Positions 1 through 7,020 of a DNA stretch of 10,724 nt are shown piece after piece (position 1 is the first letter of the stretch; each line of letters starts with the position of its first letter). The notes beneath the pieces were generated by a model. The model was not told the DNA's origin. It saw only the letters and a program-made list of their open reading frames with translations, and did no database searches. This stretch comes from DASUZD01 sp036377055 (GTDB taxonomy: Bacteria > Actinomycetota > Thermoleophilia > Gaiellales > Gaiellaceae): assembly GCA_036377055.1 (NCBI GenBank), contig DASUZD010000234.1, positions 1-10,724 on the forward strand, given 5' to 3'. Position numbers and translations under genes: made by a program.

Positions 1-1558
1 CCTGTCGCTGCGGACGCTCGACGAGTTCCGCGACGGCGGCCTGCATCCCGGCTACGCGTTCCCGCTCTGGCACGGCTTCCTCGCGTTGGTGGCTCGGCTC
101 GCCGACGTCGATCCGACGCAGGTCGTCCTCCACGAGCCGAGCATCCTGGCTGCGCTCGCGCCGCTGCTCTGGTACGAGGCGGGCTACGCGCTCTTCCGGT
201 CGGCCGCTGCGGGGGTCGCGGTCGCGCTCGCGCAGGTCGCGCTGATCGCGCTCGCGCCGAGCGACGGCGGCTCGTACCGCGTCCTCGCGCTCCCCGCGAC
301 GGCCGCGCGCCAGCTGCTCGTGCCGGTGGCGCTGGCGCTCTTCTTCGCCTATCTGGAGTCCCCGCGCCGGTCGCTCCTGCTCGCGCTCGCGTGCGGCGGG
401 CTTGCGCTCGCTTTCGTGCACGCGACCTACGCGATCTTCCTCCTCCTGCCGCTCGGTGGGTTCCTCCTCGCCCGGGCCGTCCTCGCGCGTCGGGAGCTCG
501 TCCGGAGCTTGATCGCGGCCGCGTCGCTCGCCGTGCCGACCGGCGCCGTCGTCCTGTGGCTGCTGCCGCTCGCGCGCTCGACCGCTTCGCACGAGCCGAC
601 GCGGGAGGTCCGCTGCGGCTTCGAACACGGGATCGCGCGCTACCCGGGACAGTTCGACGTCTGGAGCTGCGACCGTTTCCGCGTCGCGCCGGAGGCGATC
701 GCGCGCGGTGGCGCCGTCGCCGTGGCGGCGCTCGTGCTCGTGCCGCTCTGCGCGCTCGTGTGGCGCCGGCGCTTCGCGGCCTTCATCGCCGGGGGCAGCG
801 CGCTCGTGCTCGCGATCCTGCTCGTGCCGACCATCCTCGTGCCCTTCGCCGACGCCGTCTCGGTCTCGCAGGTGCGCCGCGCGGCGGGCTTCGTCCCGCT
901 CGCGTTCGCCTTCGCCGGCGGTGCGGCAGTCCTCGCGCGCCTTCTCGGCCCGTTCGTCTTGCCGCTCGGGTTGGGCGCAGGCATCTGGCTTCAGCTCGCG
1001 TGGCCCGGCGACTTCGGCTACGTCCTCCACGAAGGAGGGCCGGCGCTCGCGACCTGGATCGCTGCGATCGGGGGCGCCGCCGTCCTCGTTGCGGTCGCGA
1101 TAGCGCGCCGGCCGAAGCTCGACGAGACGCGGGGCCCGCTCGCCGCGCTCGCGGCTGCCGCGTTCGTCGCTCCCGTCGCGTGGCACGGGTTCGCGCATTT
1201 CTCGGCGCCGCCGCGCGGCGCGCAGCTGCCGACGCCGCTCGTCGACGTTCTTCGCTCCCGTGTCCCGAAGGGCGCTGTCGTGTTCTCGGATGCCGAGACG
1301 AGCTATCTCGTCCTGGCGGCTGCGCCTGTGTACACAGCCGCAGCACCGCCGGCTCACGTCGCGGACACGAAGGCGAACCGGCCCCGCGTGCGGGTGCGGG
1401 ACTCCGTCCGCTTCCTCCGAAGTGGCAACCTCGCGATCCCGCGGCGCTACGGCGCCCGCTGGATCCTGCTCGACCGTCGCCGGACGAGGCTCCGGCTTCG
1501 CCTGCCGCGCGCCTACTCCGACGCGCGCTACTCGCTGTATCGCCTCGCTTCGGCGTAG
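1..1558 (+). CDS. GT-C-like polytopic membrane glycosyltransferase (5' partial)
   Basis: The reading frame is open from base 2, so the true start lies upstream of the window; the TTG at 86 is internal. 518 residues are visible. An opening stretch with the motif GGLHPGYAFPLWH (about residues 12-24) resembles the first extracytoplasmic loop of GT-C-type enzymes, although a catalytic acid cannot be assigned. It is followed by roughly ten or more hydrophobic helices. Cys205 and Cys223 lie in one loop and could form a disulfide, which fits an extracytoplasmic location. The last ~110 residues are hydrophilic and hold the pieces VVFSDAETSYLVLAAAPVY, PPAHVADTKANRPRVR and ARWILLDRR followed by YSLYRL at the end. 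This matches the extracellular tail common in actinobacterial membrane glycosyltransferases. The probable role is transfer of a sugar from a polyprenyl-phosphate donor on the outer membrane face. The family call is inferred from topology and motifs; donor and acceptor are unknown. Confidence 0.75.
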   Translation, partial: LSLRTLDEFRDGGLHPGYAFPLWHGFLALVARLADVDPTQVVLHEPSILAALAPLLWYEAGYALFRSAAAGVAVALAQVALIALAPSDGGSYRVLALPATAARQLLVPVALALFFAYLESPRRSLLLALACGGLALAFVHATYAIFLLLPLGGFLLARAVLARRELVRSLIAAASLAVPTGAVVLWLLPLARSTASHEPTREVRCGFEHGIARYPGQFDVWSCDRFRVAPEAIARGGAVAVAALVLVPLCALVWRRRFAAFIAGGSALVLAILLVPTILVPFADAVSVSQVRRAAGFVPLAFAFAGGAAVLARLLGPFVLPLGLGAGIWLQLAWPGDFGYVLHEGGPALATWIAAIGGAAVLVAVAIARRPKLDETRGPLAALAAAAFVAPVAWHGFAHFSAPPRGAQLPTPLVDVLRSRVPKGAVVFSDAETSYLVLAAAPVYTAAAPPAHVADTKANRPRVRVRDSVRFLRSGNLAIPRRYGARWILLDRRRTRLRLRLPRAYSDARYSLYRLASA

Positions 1559-1602
1559 CTCGGCGCTCAAGGCTCGCGGGCGCGACTCCGATACAGAGGG
1601 TC

Positions 1603-2784
1603 GTGGAGGCGACGATCGCATCTGCGGCAGCGAGGCCTGCGTCAAAAGCTCTCGCGCTTCCGCGCGTCGTGCACCTGACGACGTCGTACCCGCGCCACCC
1701 GGAGGACTTCGCGGGCCGGTTCGTCGCGGACGTCGTCGAGGGGCTCGAGCGCCACGGGGTCGACGTCTCGGTGCTCGCGCCGGCAGGTGATGTAGGTGTA
1801 CACCTACATCACCCGACATATCGCGACTTCGGGCTCGCGTACGGCGGCGGGATCGTCCACAACGTGAAGCGGCGGCCATGGCTCGCTCCGCTCCTGCTCG
1901 TCGCGATGGTTCGCGCCGTTCGCCGGACCGCCGGGCGTCGCGACCTCGTCCACGCCCACTGGCTCGCCGCCGGCGCTGTCTGCGCGCTCGCGCGGCGCCC
2001 GTTCGTCCTCACGCTGCACGGTTCGGGAACCGCCGGCCGCTTCGCGGACCTCGCGCTCGCCCAACGCTTCCCACGCCTCTTCCGCGCGATCGTTCGCCGG
2101 GCGCGCGTCGTGATCTGCGTGTCGGAAGCCCTCGGTGCTGCGGCGCGAAGATGCGGCGCGCGAGACGTTCGCGTGATCCCGAACGGCGTCCGGATCCCGC
2201 CGGCCGTCGAAGCGGAGGCCGAGCCGCTCGAGGTGCTCTTCGCGGGCCGGCTCTCGCCCGAGAAAGGCATCGAGGAGCTGGTCGCTGCGACTGCCGGCAT
2301 GAACCTCGTCGTCGCCGGCGACGGCCCTCTCCGCCACGTCGTCCCCGACGCGCTCGGCTTCGTGGCGCACGCCGAGCTCGAGCGGCTCTACGCGCGCGCG
2401 GCGGTGGTCGTGCTCCCGTCCTACCGCGAGGGCCTCCCGCTGTGCGTGATCGAGGCGATGGCGCACGGGAGGCCGGTGGTGGCGAGCGCCGTCGGCGGGA
2501 TTCCCGAGCTCGTCGAGGACGGCGTGACCGGCTTCCTGGTCGAGCCGGGCGACGTCGAAGGGCTGCGCGCTGCGCTCGAACGGCTCCTCGCCGACCCGGA
2601 GCTGCGTCGCCGGATGGGCCGTGCGGGCCGCGCGAAGGTCGCCGAGCGCTGCTCGATCGAGAGCGTCACCGAGGCGACGCTCGACGCGTACCGTCAGGGC
2701 GAGCCGCTCGCGCTCCCGGCCGGCCGCGCCCAGACGATCACGCCGTCGCTCCAAAACGGCGCGAGCCGGCCGGCCCTCCCGTAG
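1603..2784 (+). CDS. GT4-family glycosyltransferase with palindrome-encoded insertion
   Basis: Retaining glycosyltransferase of the GT-B fold, family GT4, presumably adding a sugar from a nucleotide donor to a growing glycan at the cytoplasmic membrane face. With a GTG start at 1603 the product is 393 residues. The N-terminal Rossmann-like half opens with HLTTSYPRHPEDFAGRF and continues through DLVHAHWLAAG (about 114-124) and LTLHGSG. The C-terminal half has AGRLSPEKG (R216 and K221 contact the donor phosphates in this family) and the E-x7-E signature E276/E284 in REGLPLCVIE. Start choice is uncertain: GTG 1603 has only a purine run 2 nt upstream, and GTG 1669 would begin directly at strand beta-1. 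Residues 61-70 are an insertion relative to the paralogue at 9537. The last ~28 residues (from GEPLALPAG on) are low-complexity and are encoded opposite the methyltransferase gene, so they look like read-through sequence rather than fold. Upstream gap to the previous gene is 44 nt, so the two are likely co-transcribed. Confidence 0.85.
   Translation: MEATIASAAARPASKALALPRVVHLTTSYPRHPEDFAGRFVADVVEGLERHGVDVSVLAPAGDVGVHLHHPTYRDFGLAYGGGIVHNVKRRPWLAPLLLVAMVRAVRRTAGRRDLVHAHWLAAGAVCALARRPFVLTLHGSGTAGRFADLALAQRFPRLFRAIVRRARVVICVSEALGAAARRCGARDVRVIPNGVRIPPAVEAEAEPLEVLFAGRLSPEKGIEELVAATAGMNLVVAGDGPLRHVVPDALGFVAHAELERLYARAAVVVLPSYREGLPLCVIEAMAHGRPVVASAVGGIPELVEDGVTGFLVEPGDVEGLRAALERLLADPELRRRMGRAGRAKVAERCSIESVTEATLDAYRQGEPLALPAGRAQTITPSLQNGASRPALP
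1786..1813. repeat. 28-bp perfect palindrome inside a glycosyltransferase gene
   Basis: The left arm reads GGTGATGTAGGTGT and the right arm reads ACACCTACATCACC. They are exact reverse complements with no spacer, centred between 1799 and 1800; symmetry breaks at the next base on each side (A versus C). The arms are 50 percent GC, in a gene that is otherwise above 70 percent. The palindrome fills codons 62-70 of the glycosyltransferase plus one base, encoding GDVGVHLHH with codons (GTA, CTA, CAT, GAT) that are scarce in the surrounding genes. Symmetry of this length could be a dimeric repressor operator, an mRNA hairpin, a small palindromic insertion or an assembly artefact. The sequence alone does not decide. 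Confidence 0.9.
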
Positions 2785-3449
2785 AGCGCCCGCGCGACGT
2801 TCGCGCCCTGGCCGGCCAGAAACCGGCCGAGGCCGCGGTCGCGGGAGACCTTTCGCCACGGGTTTCGGTAGTAGGTCATCCCGTCGACCTGCCAGCCGCT
2901 CCGCTCGAGCAGCGTCCGCAGCGTCTGCGGGCTCTGCCACGAGGTGTGGTCGGGGTGGACGAGCTCCGACCCTGAGAGCGGCGCGAGGAAGTTGAGCAGC
3001 CGGTAGGCGTTCGGCGTCGTCAGGACGAGCTCGCCGTCCGGCCGCACGAGGACTCGCATGGCGTGCAGGAAGGGGCCCGGAGCGTCGAGGTGCTCGATGA
3101 TCTCGCCCGCGACGACGACGTCGGCGGGCTCGAGCCCGAGCGACGCGACCGCTTCGGCCGACTGCGCGTCGACGACGTGCGCGTCGAAGCCGTGCTCGTT
3201 CGCCCATCCGACGCCGTCCTCGGCGGCGTCGAGGCCGACGAGCGAGCTCGCGACCTCGGCCAGCCGGCCGTGCAGCCAGACACCCTGCGCGAGCTTCGTC
3301 GCCATCAGCTCGTCGACGAACCCGACGTGGACGACTCGCTTCCCGCGCGCGCGGTCGACGAGGAAGTCGTGCCGGAGGACAGGGCCGCCGCGCGGCAGCC
3401 GATGCCGCCAGCGGATCCGCTCCTCGCGCGCCGTTCCGACCGAGCTCAT
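2694..3449 (-). CDS. Class I SAM-dependent methyltransferase
   Basis: 251 residues from an ATG at 3449. It probably methylates a sugar, lipid or glycan intermediate with S-adenosylmethionine in the cytoplasm. Visible class I signatures are KRVVHVGFVDE (about 37-47, at the place of motif I), LVGLDAAEDGV with D74 at the motif II acidic position, VVVAGEIIEHLDAPGPFL (111-128), RPDGELVLTTPNAYRLLNFL (136-155), and HPDHTSWQSPQTLRTLLE (165-182), a stretch typical of glycan-cluster methyltransferases. Motif I is not the usual glycine-rich GxGxG, which is odd but probably a subfamily trait because the rest is intact. The ATG overlaps the TGA of the upstream M23 peptidase by 4 bp (ATGA), so translation is coupled. 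Its 3' end overlaps the convergent glycosyltransferase gene by 91 bp; the C-terminal strand FWSDGVIVWARP lies in that overlap and looks structurally genuine. Substrate unknown. Confidence 0.82.
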   Translation of the reverse strand: MSSVGTAREERIRWRHRLPRGGPVLRHDFLVDRARGKRVVHVGFVDELMATKLAQGVWLHGRLAEVASSLVGLDAAEDGVGWANEHGFDAHVVDAQSAEAVASLGLEPADVVVAGEIIEHLDAPGPFLHAMRVLVRPDGELVLTTPNAYRLLNFLAPLSGSELVHPDHTSWQSPQTLRTLLERSGWQVDGMTYYRNPWRKVSRDRGLGRFLAGQGANVARALYGRAGRLAPFWSDGVIVWARPAGSASGSP

Positions 3450-4339
3450 CGGCGGCCGTTCGCGACCGTGAAGGCGAGCGTCGAGTGCGCGTTGTTCCCG
3501 CGGGTGTCGAACGCCGCGACCTGGAGTCGGTACGGCCCGTCGCGCAGGGTCGTCGTCCGCCACGCCTGCCTGAGGAAGAAGTTGTAGTTCCCCGGCCGGC
3601 CCGCGCGGTTCTGGAGTGTCCCCGGCGCGTAGATGAGGTTGAACAGCGCGCTCGGCATCAGCGAGAGCCGGAAGTCGACCGCGGTCTTCCACGGGGCCTG
3701 CCCGCCCGTGATTCCGCGCAGGATCCGCCACCGGATCAGCGCCGGCGTCACGCGCGTGTACTGCCACGGCCGCGGCGGCGCGATCGGCGGCGTGTCGAAC
3801 GCATCGCAGGTGAGATCGACCGTGCCGTGCACCTTCGTCAGGTCGACGGGCTTGCCGGCGTAGCTGATGCCGATCGCCTCGATCGTCGGTGAGGTCGCGT
3901 CGGAGTAGGGCGCGAGCGCGTCGGGCCGGAGCGGGTTCACGTAGACGCCGTTCGCGCTCTCCGCGAAGTGGACGTGTCCCCAGCCCGGCTCGACGGTGCC
4001 GAGCAGCGTCCCCTGCTCGACGACCTGGCCCGAGTCGACGACAGGAGCGACGTGCCAGTAGCCGAAGTCGTGGTCGTCAGAGGTCTCGGTCACGTGCGAT
4101 GCGTACCGCGTGACGACGCCGGGCGCGACGGCATAGACGGGCGCCCCGTCGCGCGCCACGATGTCGATCCCGAAGTGAAAGGCGCTCTGGATCTCGTCGC
4201 CGTCGAACTCGCGCCTCGGGTCGTCGAAGTAGGCCCGGATCGTGTGCGGCCGCTGGAACGGCTTCAGCGGCCATGGGTAGGCCGCCGCCGTCGACGGCAG
4301 CGCGAGCGCGCCAAAGAGGACGACGAGCGTCCGAAGCAT
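3446..4339 (-). CDS. Secreted M23 (LytM-type) peptidase
   Basis: 297 residues from an ATG at 4339. Residues 1-20 form a classic signal peptide: MLRT, a hydrophobic core, then STAAA-YPW with probable cleavage after residue 20. The M23 zinc metallopeptidase core follows. HFGID supplies ligands H55 and D59, GAPVYAVAPGVV is the canonical following strand, YWH places H96 at the usual catalytic histidine, and HVHF (H122, H124) is the HxH motif. All key residues are present, so an active peptidoglycan endopeptidase is likely, though some family members are scaffolds. After about residue 155 there is a second region, ending in an immunoglobulin/fibronectin-like segment with DGPYRLQVAAFDTRGN and LAFTV, probably a beta-sandwich for wall or glycan binding. 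It is first in a two-gene minus-strand unit with the methyltransferase (4-bp ATGA overlap). A -10-like hexamer 7 nt before the ATG suggests a leaderless mRNA. Confidence 0.88.
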   Translation of the reverse strand: MLRTLVVLFGALALPSTAAAYPWPLKPFQRPHTIRAYFDDPRREFDGDEIQSAFHFGIDIVARDGAPVYAVAPGVVTRYASHVTETSDDHDFGYWHVAPVVDSGQVVEQGTLLGTVEPGWGHVHFAESANGVYVNPLRPDALAPYSDATSPTIEAIGISYAGKPVDLTKVHGTVDLTCDAFDTPPIAPPRPWQYTRVTPALIRWRILRGITGGQAPWKTAVDFRLSLMPSALFNLIYAPGTLQNRAGRPGNYNFFLRQAWRTTTLRDGPYRLQVAAFDTRGNNAHSTLAFTVANGRR

Positions 4340-4346
4340 CCGGGCG

Positions 4347-4352
4347 ATTATC
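4347..4352 (-). promoter_or_regulatory. Putative -10 element of a leaderless promoter for the M23 peptidase
   Basis: Read on the minus strand the hexamer is GATAAT, five of six matches to TATAAT, followed by seven bases (CGCCCGG) and then the ATG at 4339. That spacing puts the expected transcription start on or next to the start codon, and no Shine-Dalgarno sequence is present. This is the arrangement of leaderless mRNAs, which are common in actinobacteria. No convincing -35 is visible at 16-18 bp. Confidence 0.5.
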
Positions 4353-4384
4353 GCGAGGGCGTCAGAAGGCCAGCGCGGCCCGCG

Positions 4385-4390
4385 TAGCAT
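4385..4390 (+). promoter_or_regulatory. Possible -10 element upstream of the WcaI-like glycosyltransferase
   Basis: TAGCAT fits the actinobacterial TANNNT -10 pattern and is the only such hexamer just before the gene. It ends 3 nt before GTG 4394 and 9 nt before the in-frame TTG 4400. A start site at the usual distance would fall near 4397, so it fits neither start codon perfectly. It is a weak call, supported mainly by the lack of any other promoter space in the 54-bp divergent gap. Confidence 0.25.
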
Positions 4391-4393
4391 CCA

Positions 4394-5647
4394 GTGGCGT
4401 TGAAGGTGCTGATCGTCTCGCTGTACTTCCCGCCGGCAGGCGGCGGCGGCGTGCAGCGGCCGCTCAAGTTCGCGACGCACCTGCCGGCACTCGGGATCGA
4501 GACGCACGTGCTCGCTCCGGACGACCCCAAGTGGATCCATACGGACGCGGAGCTCCAGCCGCCGACGCAGGCTTGGATCCACCGCGCGCGCTACCTCGGC
4601 CCGAAGGGGCGGAAGCCGGCCGAGGAGCTGCACGGCCGCCAAGGCCTCGACCTCTACAAGCGCCACGCCCGCCTCGCCTTCCGGCGCGTCCTGCTCCCCG
4701 ATGAGAACGTCACCTGGAACGTGACGGCGATCCCCGCGGCGATCCGGATCGTCAGACGCGAAGGGATCGACGTCGTGCTCACGACCTCGCCGCCGAGCTC
4801 GGTGCACCTCGTCGGGGCCGCGGCCAAGCGCGCGACGGGCGTGCGGTGGGTCGCCGACCTGCGCGACTCGCTGCTCGCGCACCCGCACCGCCGCGCCGAG
4901 CGCCTCGCCGTCCGGACGAAGGAGCGCGGCGAGCACGCCGTCGCCCGCACGGTCGCGCGCTACGCCGACGCGATCGTCGCCGTCTCGGACGCGATCGCAG
5001 CCGAAACCGGCGGCCTGCACCCGAAGGGCCCGGTCCTGACGATCGCGAACGGCTGCGACTTCGACGACTTCGCGGGGATCGAGTACCGCCGCGCCGATCG
5101 CTTCCGCATCACCCACGCCGGCAGCTTCTTCGGCAAGCGGAACCCACGGCCGTTCCTCGAGGCGCTCGCGTCGAGTGATCTCGACGTCGTCGCGCGCTTC
5201 GTCGGCGACTTCCGCACCGCCGACCGCGAATGGGCGGAGACGCTCGGCGTCGGCGACCGGCTCGAGCTGCACCCGTACGTCCCGCGGCGACGCTCGCTCG
5301 AGCTCCAGCGCGACTCCGAGGCGCTGCTGCTGCTGATCCCCGAGGCGGGTGGCCGCGGCCGCGGCGTCCTCTCCGGGAAGGTCTTCGAGTACCTCGCGGC
5401 CGAGCGCCCGATCCTGGCCGTCGTGCCGCCGGACGGCGCGGCGGCGAACCTGATCGAGCAGACGCGTGCGGGCGTCGTCGCGCCTCCCGAGGACGTGGAC
5501 GCGATCCGCGAGGCGCTCACGGGGCTCGTCCGGAGATACGAGGCCGGCCAGCTGAACGGCACGCCGCTCGCCCCCGCCGACCGCGATCGCCTCTCGCGCG
5601 TCCGCCGCTCGGAGGAGCTCGCGGATCTGCTGCGCGGCCTGAAGTGA
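4394..5647 (+). CDS. GT4-type glycosyltransferase (WcaI-like subgroup)
   Basis: 417 residues from GTG 4394; TTG 4400 is an alternative two codons later. This is a GT-B-fold enzyme of the type with a long N-terminal acceptor domain. It begins LKVLIVSLYFPPAGGGGVQRP, where the glycine loop at 16-19 and R22 belong to the acceptor/donor cleft. WVADLRD (152-158) and the segment AIVAVSDAI followed by IANGCDFDDF are typical of the Glyco_transf_4-like domain. The C-terminal donor domain has ITHAGSFFGKRNP (239-251) and LSGKVFEYLAAERPIL (326-341), with K329 and E332 where the family positions its donor-binding pair. It lacks a clean E-x7-E, unlike the two other GT4 genes here, and is only distantly related to them. 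It heads a coupled pair with the O-antigen ligase-like gene through a GTGA overlap at 5644-5647. Likely a cytoplasmic step in assembling a lipid-linked repeat unit; substrate unknown. Confidence 0.85.
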   Translation: MALKVLIVSLYFPPAGGGGVQRPLKFATHLPALGIETHVLAPDDPKWIHTDAELQPPTQAWIHRARYLGPKGRKPAEELHGRQGLDLYKRHARLAFRRVLLPDENVTWNVTAIPAAIRIVRREGIDVVLTTSPPSSVHLVGAAAKRATGVRWVADLRDSLLAHPHRRAERLAVRTKERGEHAVARTVARYADAIVAVSDAIAAETGGLHPKGPVLTIANGCDFDDFAGIEYRRADRFRITHAGSFFGKRNPRPFLEALASSDLDVVARFVGDFRTADREWAETLGVGDRLELHPYVPRRRSLELQRDSEALLLLIPEAGGRGRGVLSGKVFEYLAAERPILAVVPPDGAAANLIEQTRAGVVAPPEDVDAIREALTGLVRRYEAGQLNGTPLAPADRDRLSRVRRSEELADLLRGLK

Positions 5648-7020
5648 CCGCCCGCCGCGCGACCGAGCTGCTCTTTCTCGCGGCCGCGTTCTGCGTCACC
5701 TTCGAGAAGATCCACTGGCAGGTCGCCGGCGCGGTCTCGCTCGAGGACCTGCTCGCGGCCGCGTTCGTCGCCGCCTTTGCGGTGTCGCGGATCTCGGACC
5801 ACGACCGCCGCGTCCAGCGCACGGCCGCGCTCGTGCTGGTCTTCCTGGGCGCCTTCCTCGCCGTCTACCTGATCGGATTCTTCAACCTCGACACGAAGCA
5901 AGCGCTCGACCAGTTCGCGAAGGGGATGGTCAAGTTCCTGCTCCACTTCCTCTTCCTCGCCGCCGCGGTCGCGTACCTCGCTCGCCGGTCGCAGGGGTTC
6001 TACTGGCGAACGCTCGGCGCGTTCACGCTCGGGCTCGCGGCCAACTCGGCGTACGGCGTGCTCCAGCTCCTCGTCGCGCGCGCGGGCGTGAACCTCGACC
6101 ACCTCGTGCTCGCGCCGCTCACGGGCGGGGCGAGCTCGATCAACATCTACGGCGCCGTCAACGGCGCGAGCGTCTTCCGACCGAACGCGCTCACGGGGGA
6201 CCCGAACCACCTCGGGATCATGCTGCTCGTCCCGTTGCTGACCCTGACGCCGATCTACCTCCGCCTCGAGCGCGGCCACCGGCTGCGGCTGCCGCTCATG
6301 GGCCTGCTCGCGTTCATGCTCGTCGTCGAGCTCGCCACTCTCTCGCGGAGCGGCCTGCTCGGGCTGGCCGTCGGACTCGTCGTGCTCGCGATCCCCTACC
6401 GGAGGCTGCTCGTCTCGCGGGCGATTTTGATGCCGCTCGGCGTGGTCGCGCTCGGCCTGGCGTGGGTCGTCTCGCGCCGCCTGCACTACTTCGAGACGGT
6501 GCTTCGCTCGCGGTTCAAGACCGGCGGCAGCTCGACCTCGGCCCACCTCGGCGTCTACGACTTCGTGCCGCAGATCCTCCACTCGCACCCGCTCTTCGGC
6601 CTCGGGCTGAACAACTTCTCCGTCTATTACGAGTTCGTGACCGGCAAGACGAACTGGGGCCCGCACTCGTTCTACGTCGCGCTGATCGTCGAGACGGGGC
6701 TCGTCGGGACCGCGCTGTTCGCGCTCTTCCTCTGGTGGATCTTCCGGCGCCTTCGAGCGGCCCGCGCCATCGGACGCGCGCTCGCCCTCGCGCGCGACCC
6801 GCTCGCCGCGCGGGTGCGCCCGCTTGCGTGGGGCCTCACCGCCGGGCTCGCCGGGACGATGGCCGCGAACGCGTTCTACCTGACCATGCAGTTCTACTAC
6901 TTCTACTTCGTCGCAGCGCTCGCGCTCGCGCTGCCGGTCGTCTTCGGCCGCGGCGCGACGACCCGTTCGGCCAGCAGCGGGAGAAAGACGGCCGCGAGCA
7001 CGATCGGCGGCGTCACGTAG
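5644..7020 (+). CDS. O-antigen ligase/polymerase-like membrane protein (Wzy/WaaL superfamily)
   Basis: 458 residues from GTG 5644, which overlaps the preceding TGA by 4 bp. The protein is hydrophobic throughout, with about ten to twelve membrane helices. Family hallmarks are SRSG at 234-237 beginning a helix, the large extracytoplasmic loop between helices (about 280-340) with HPLFGLGLNNF (315-325), then GPHSFYVALIVETGLVG (339-355), the pattern that holds the functional histidine in O-antigen ligases. FRPNALTGDPNHLG (178-191) is the other characteristic loop. Members join undecaprenyl-linked oligosaccharides to each other (polymerase) or to an acceptor (ligase), outside the membrane. In an actinobacterium without lipopolysaccharide, capsule or wall-polysaccharide polymerisation, or glycan transfer to a protein or wall acceptor, is most likely. 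The last helix FYYFYFVAALALALPVVF is complete, and the final ~24 residues are a polar Ser/Thr/Arg tail. The 3' end overlaps the convergent gene by 118 bp. Confidence 0.85.
   Translation: MTARRATELLFLAAAFCVTFEKIHWQVAGAVSLEDLLAAAFVAAFAVSRISDHDRRVQRTAALVLVFLGAFLAVYLIGFFNLDTKQALDQFAKGMVKFLLHFLFLAAAVAYLARRSQGFYWRTLGAFTLGLAANSAYGVLQLLVARAGVNLDHLVLAPLTGGASSINIYGAVNGASVFRPNALTGDPNHLGIMLLVPLLTLTPIYLRLERGHRLRLPLMGLLAFMLVVELATLSRSGLLGLAVGLVVLAIPYRRLLVSRAILMPLGVVALGLAWVVSRRLHYFETVLRSRFKTGGSSTSAHLGVYDFVPQILHSHPLFGLGLNNFSVYYEFVTGKTNWGPHSFYVALIVETGLVGTALFALFLWWIFRRLRAARAIGRALALARDPLAARVRPLAWGLTAGLAGTMAANAFYLTMQFYYFYFVAALALALPVVFGRGATTRSASSGRKTAASTIGGVT

Noticed and set aside
391..1602. The glycosyltransferase frame stays open upstream for about 400 more codons, suggesting a larger fusion protein.
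   Set aside because: The upstream part is Arg/Ala/Pro-rich noise typical of the off-frame in GC-rich DNA and lies entirely over the membrane protein gene; glycosyltransferase sequence begins only near 1666.
1559..1602. Possible promoter before the first GT4 gene.
   Set aside because: The gap contains GATACA but no TANNNT hexamer at leaderless or normal spacing; co-transcription from the upstream gene is simpler.
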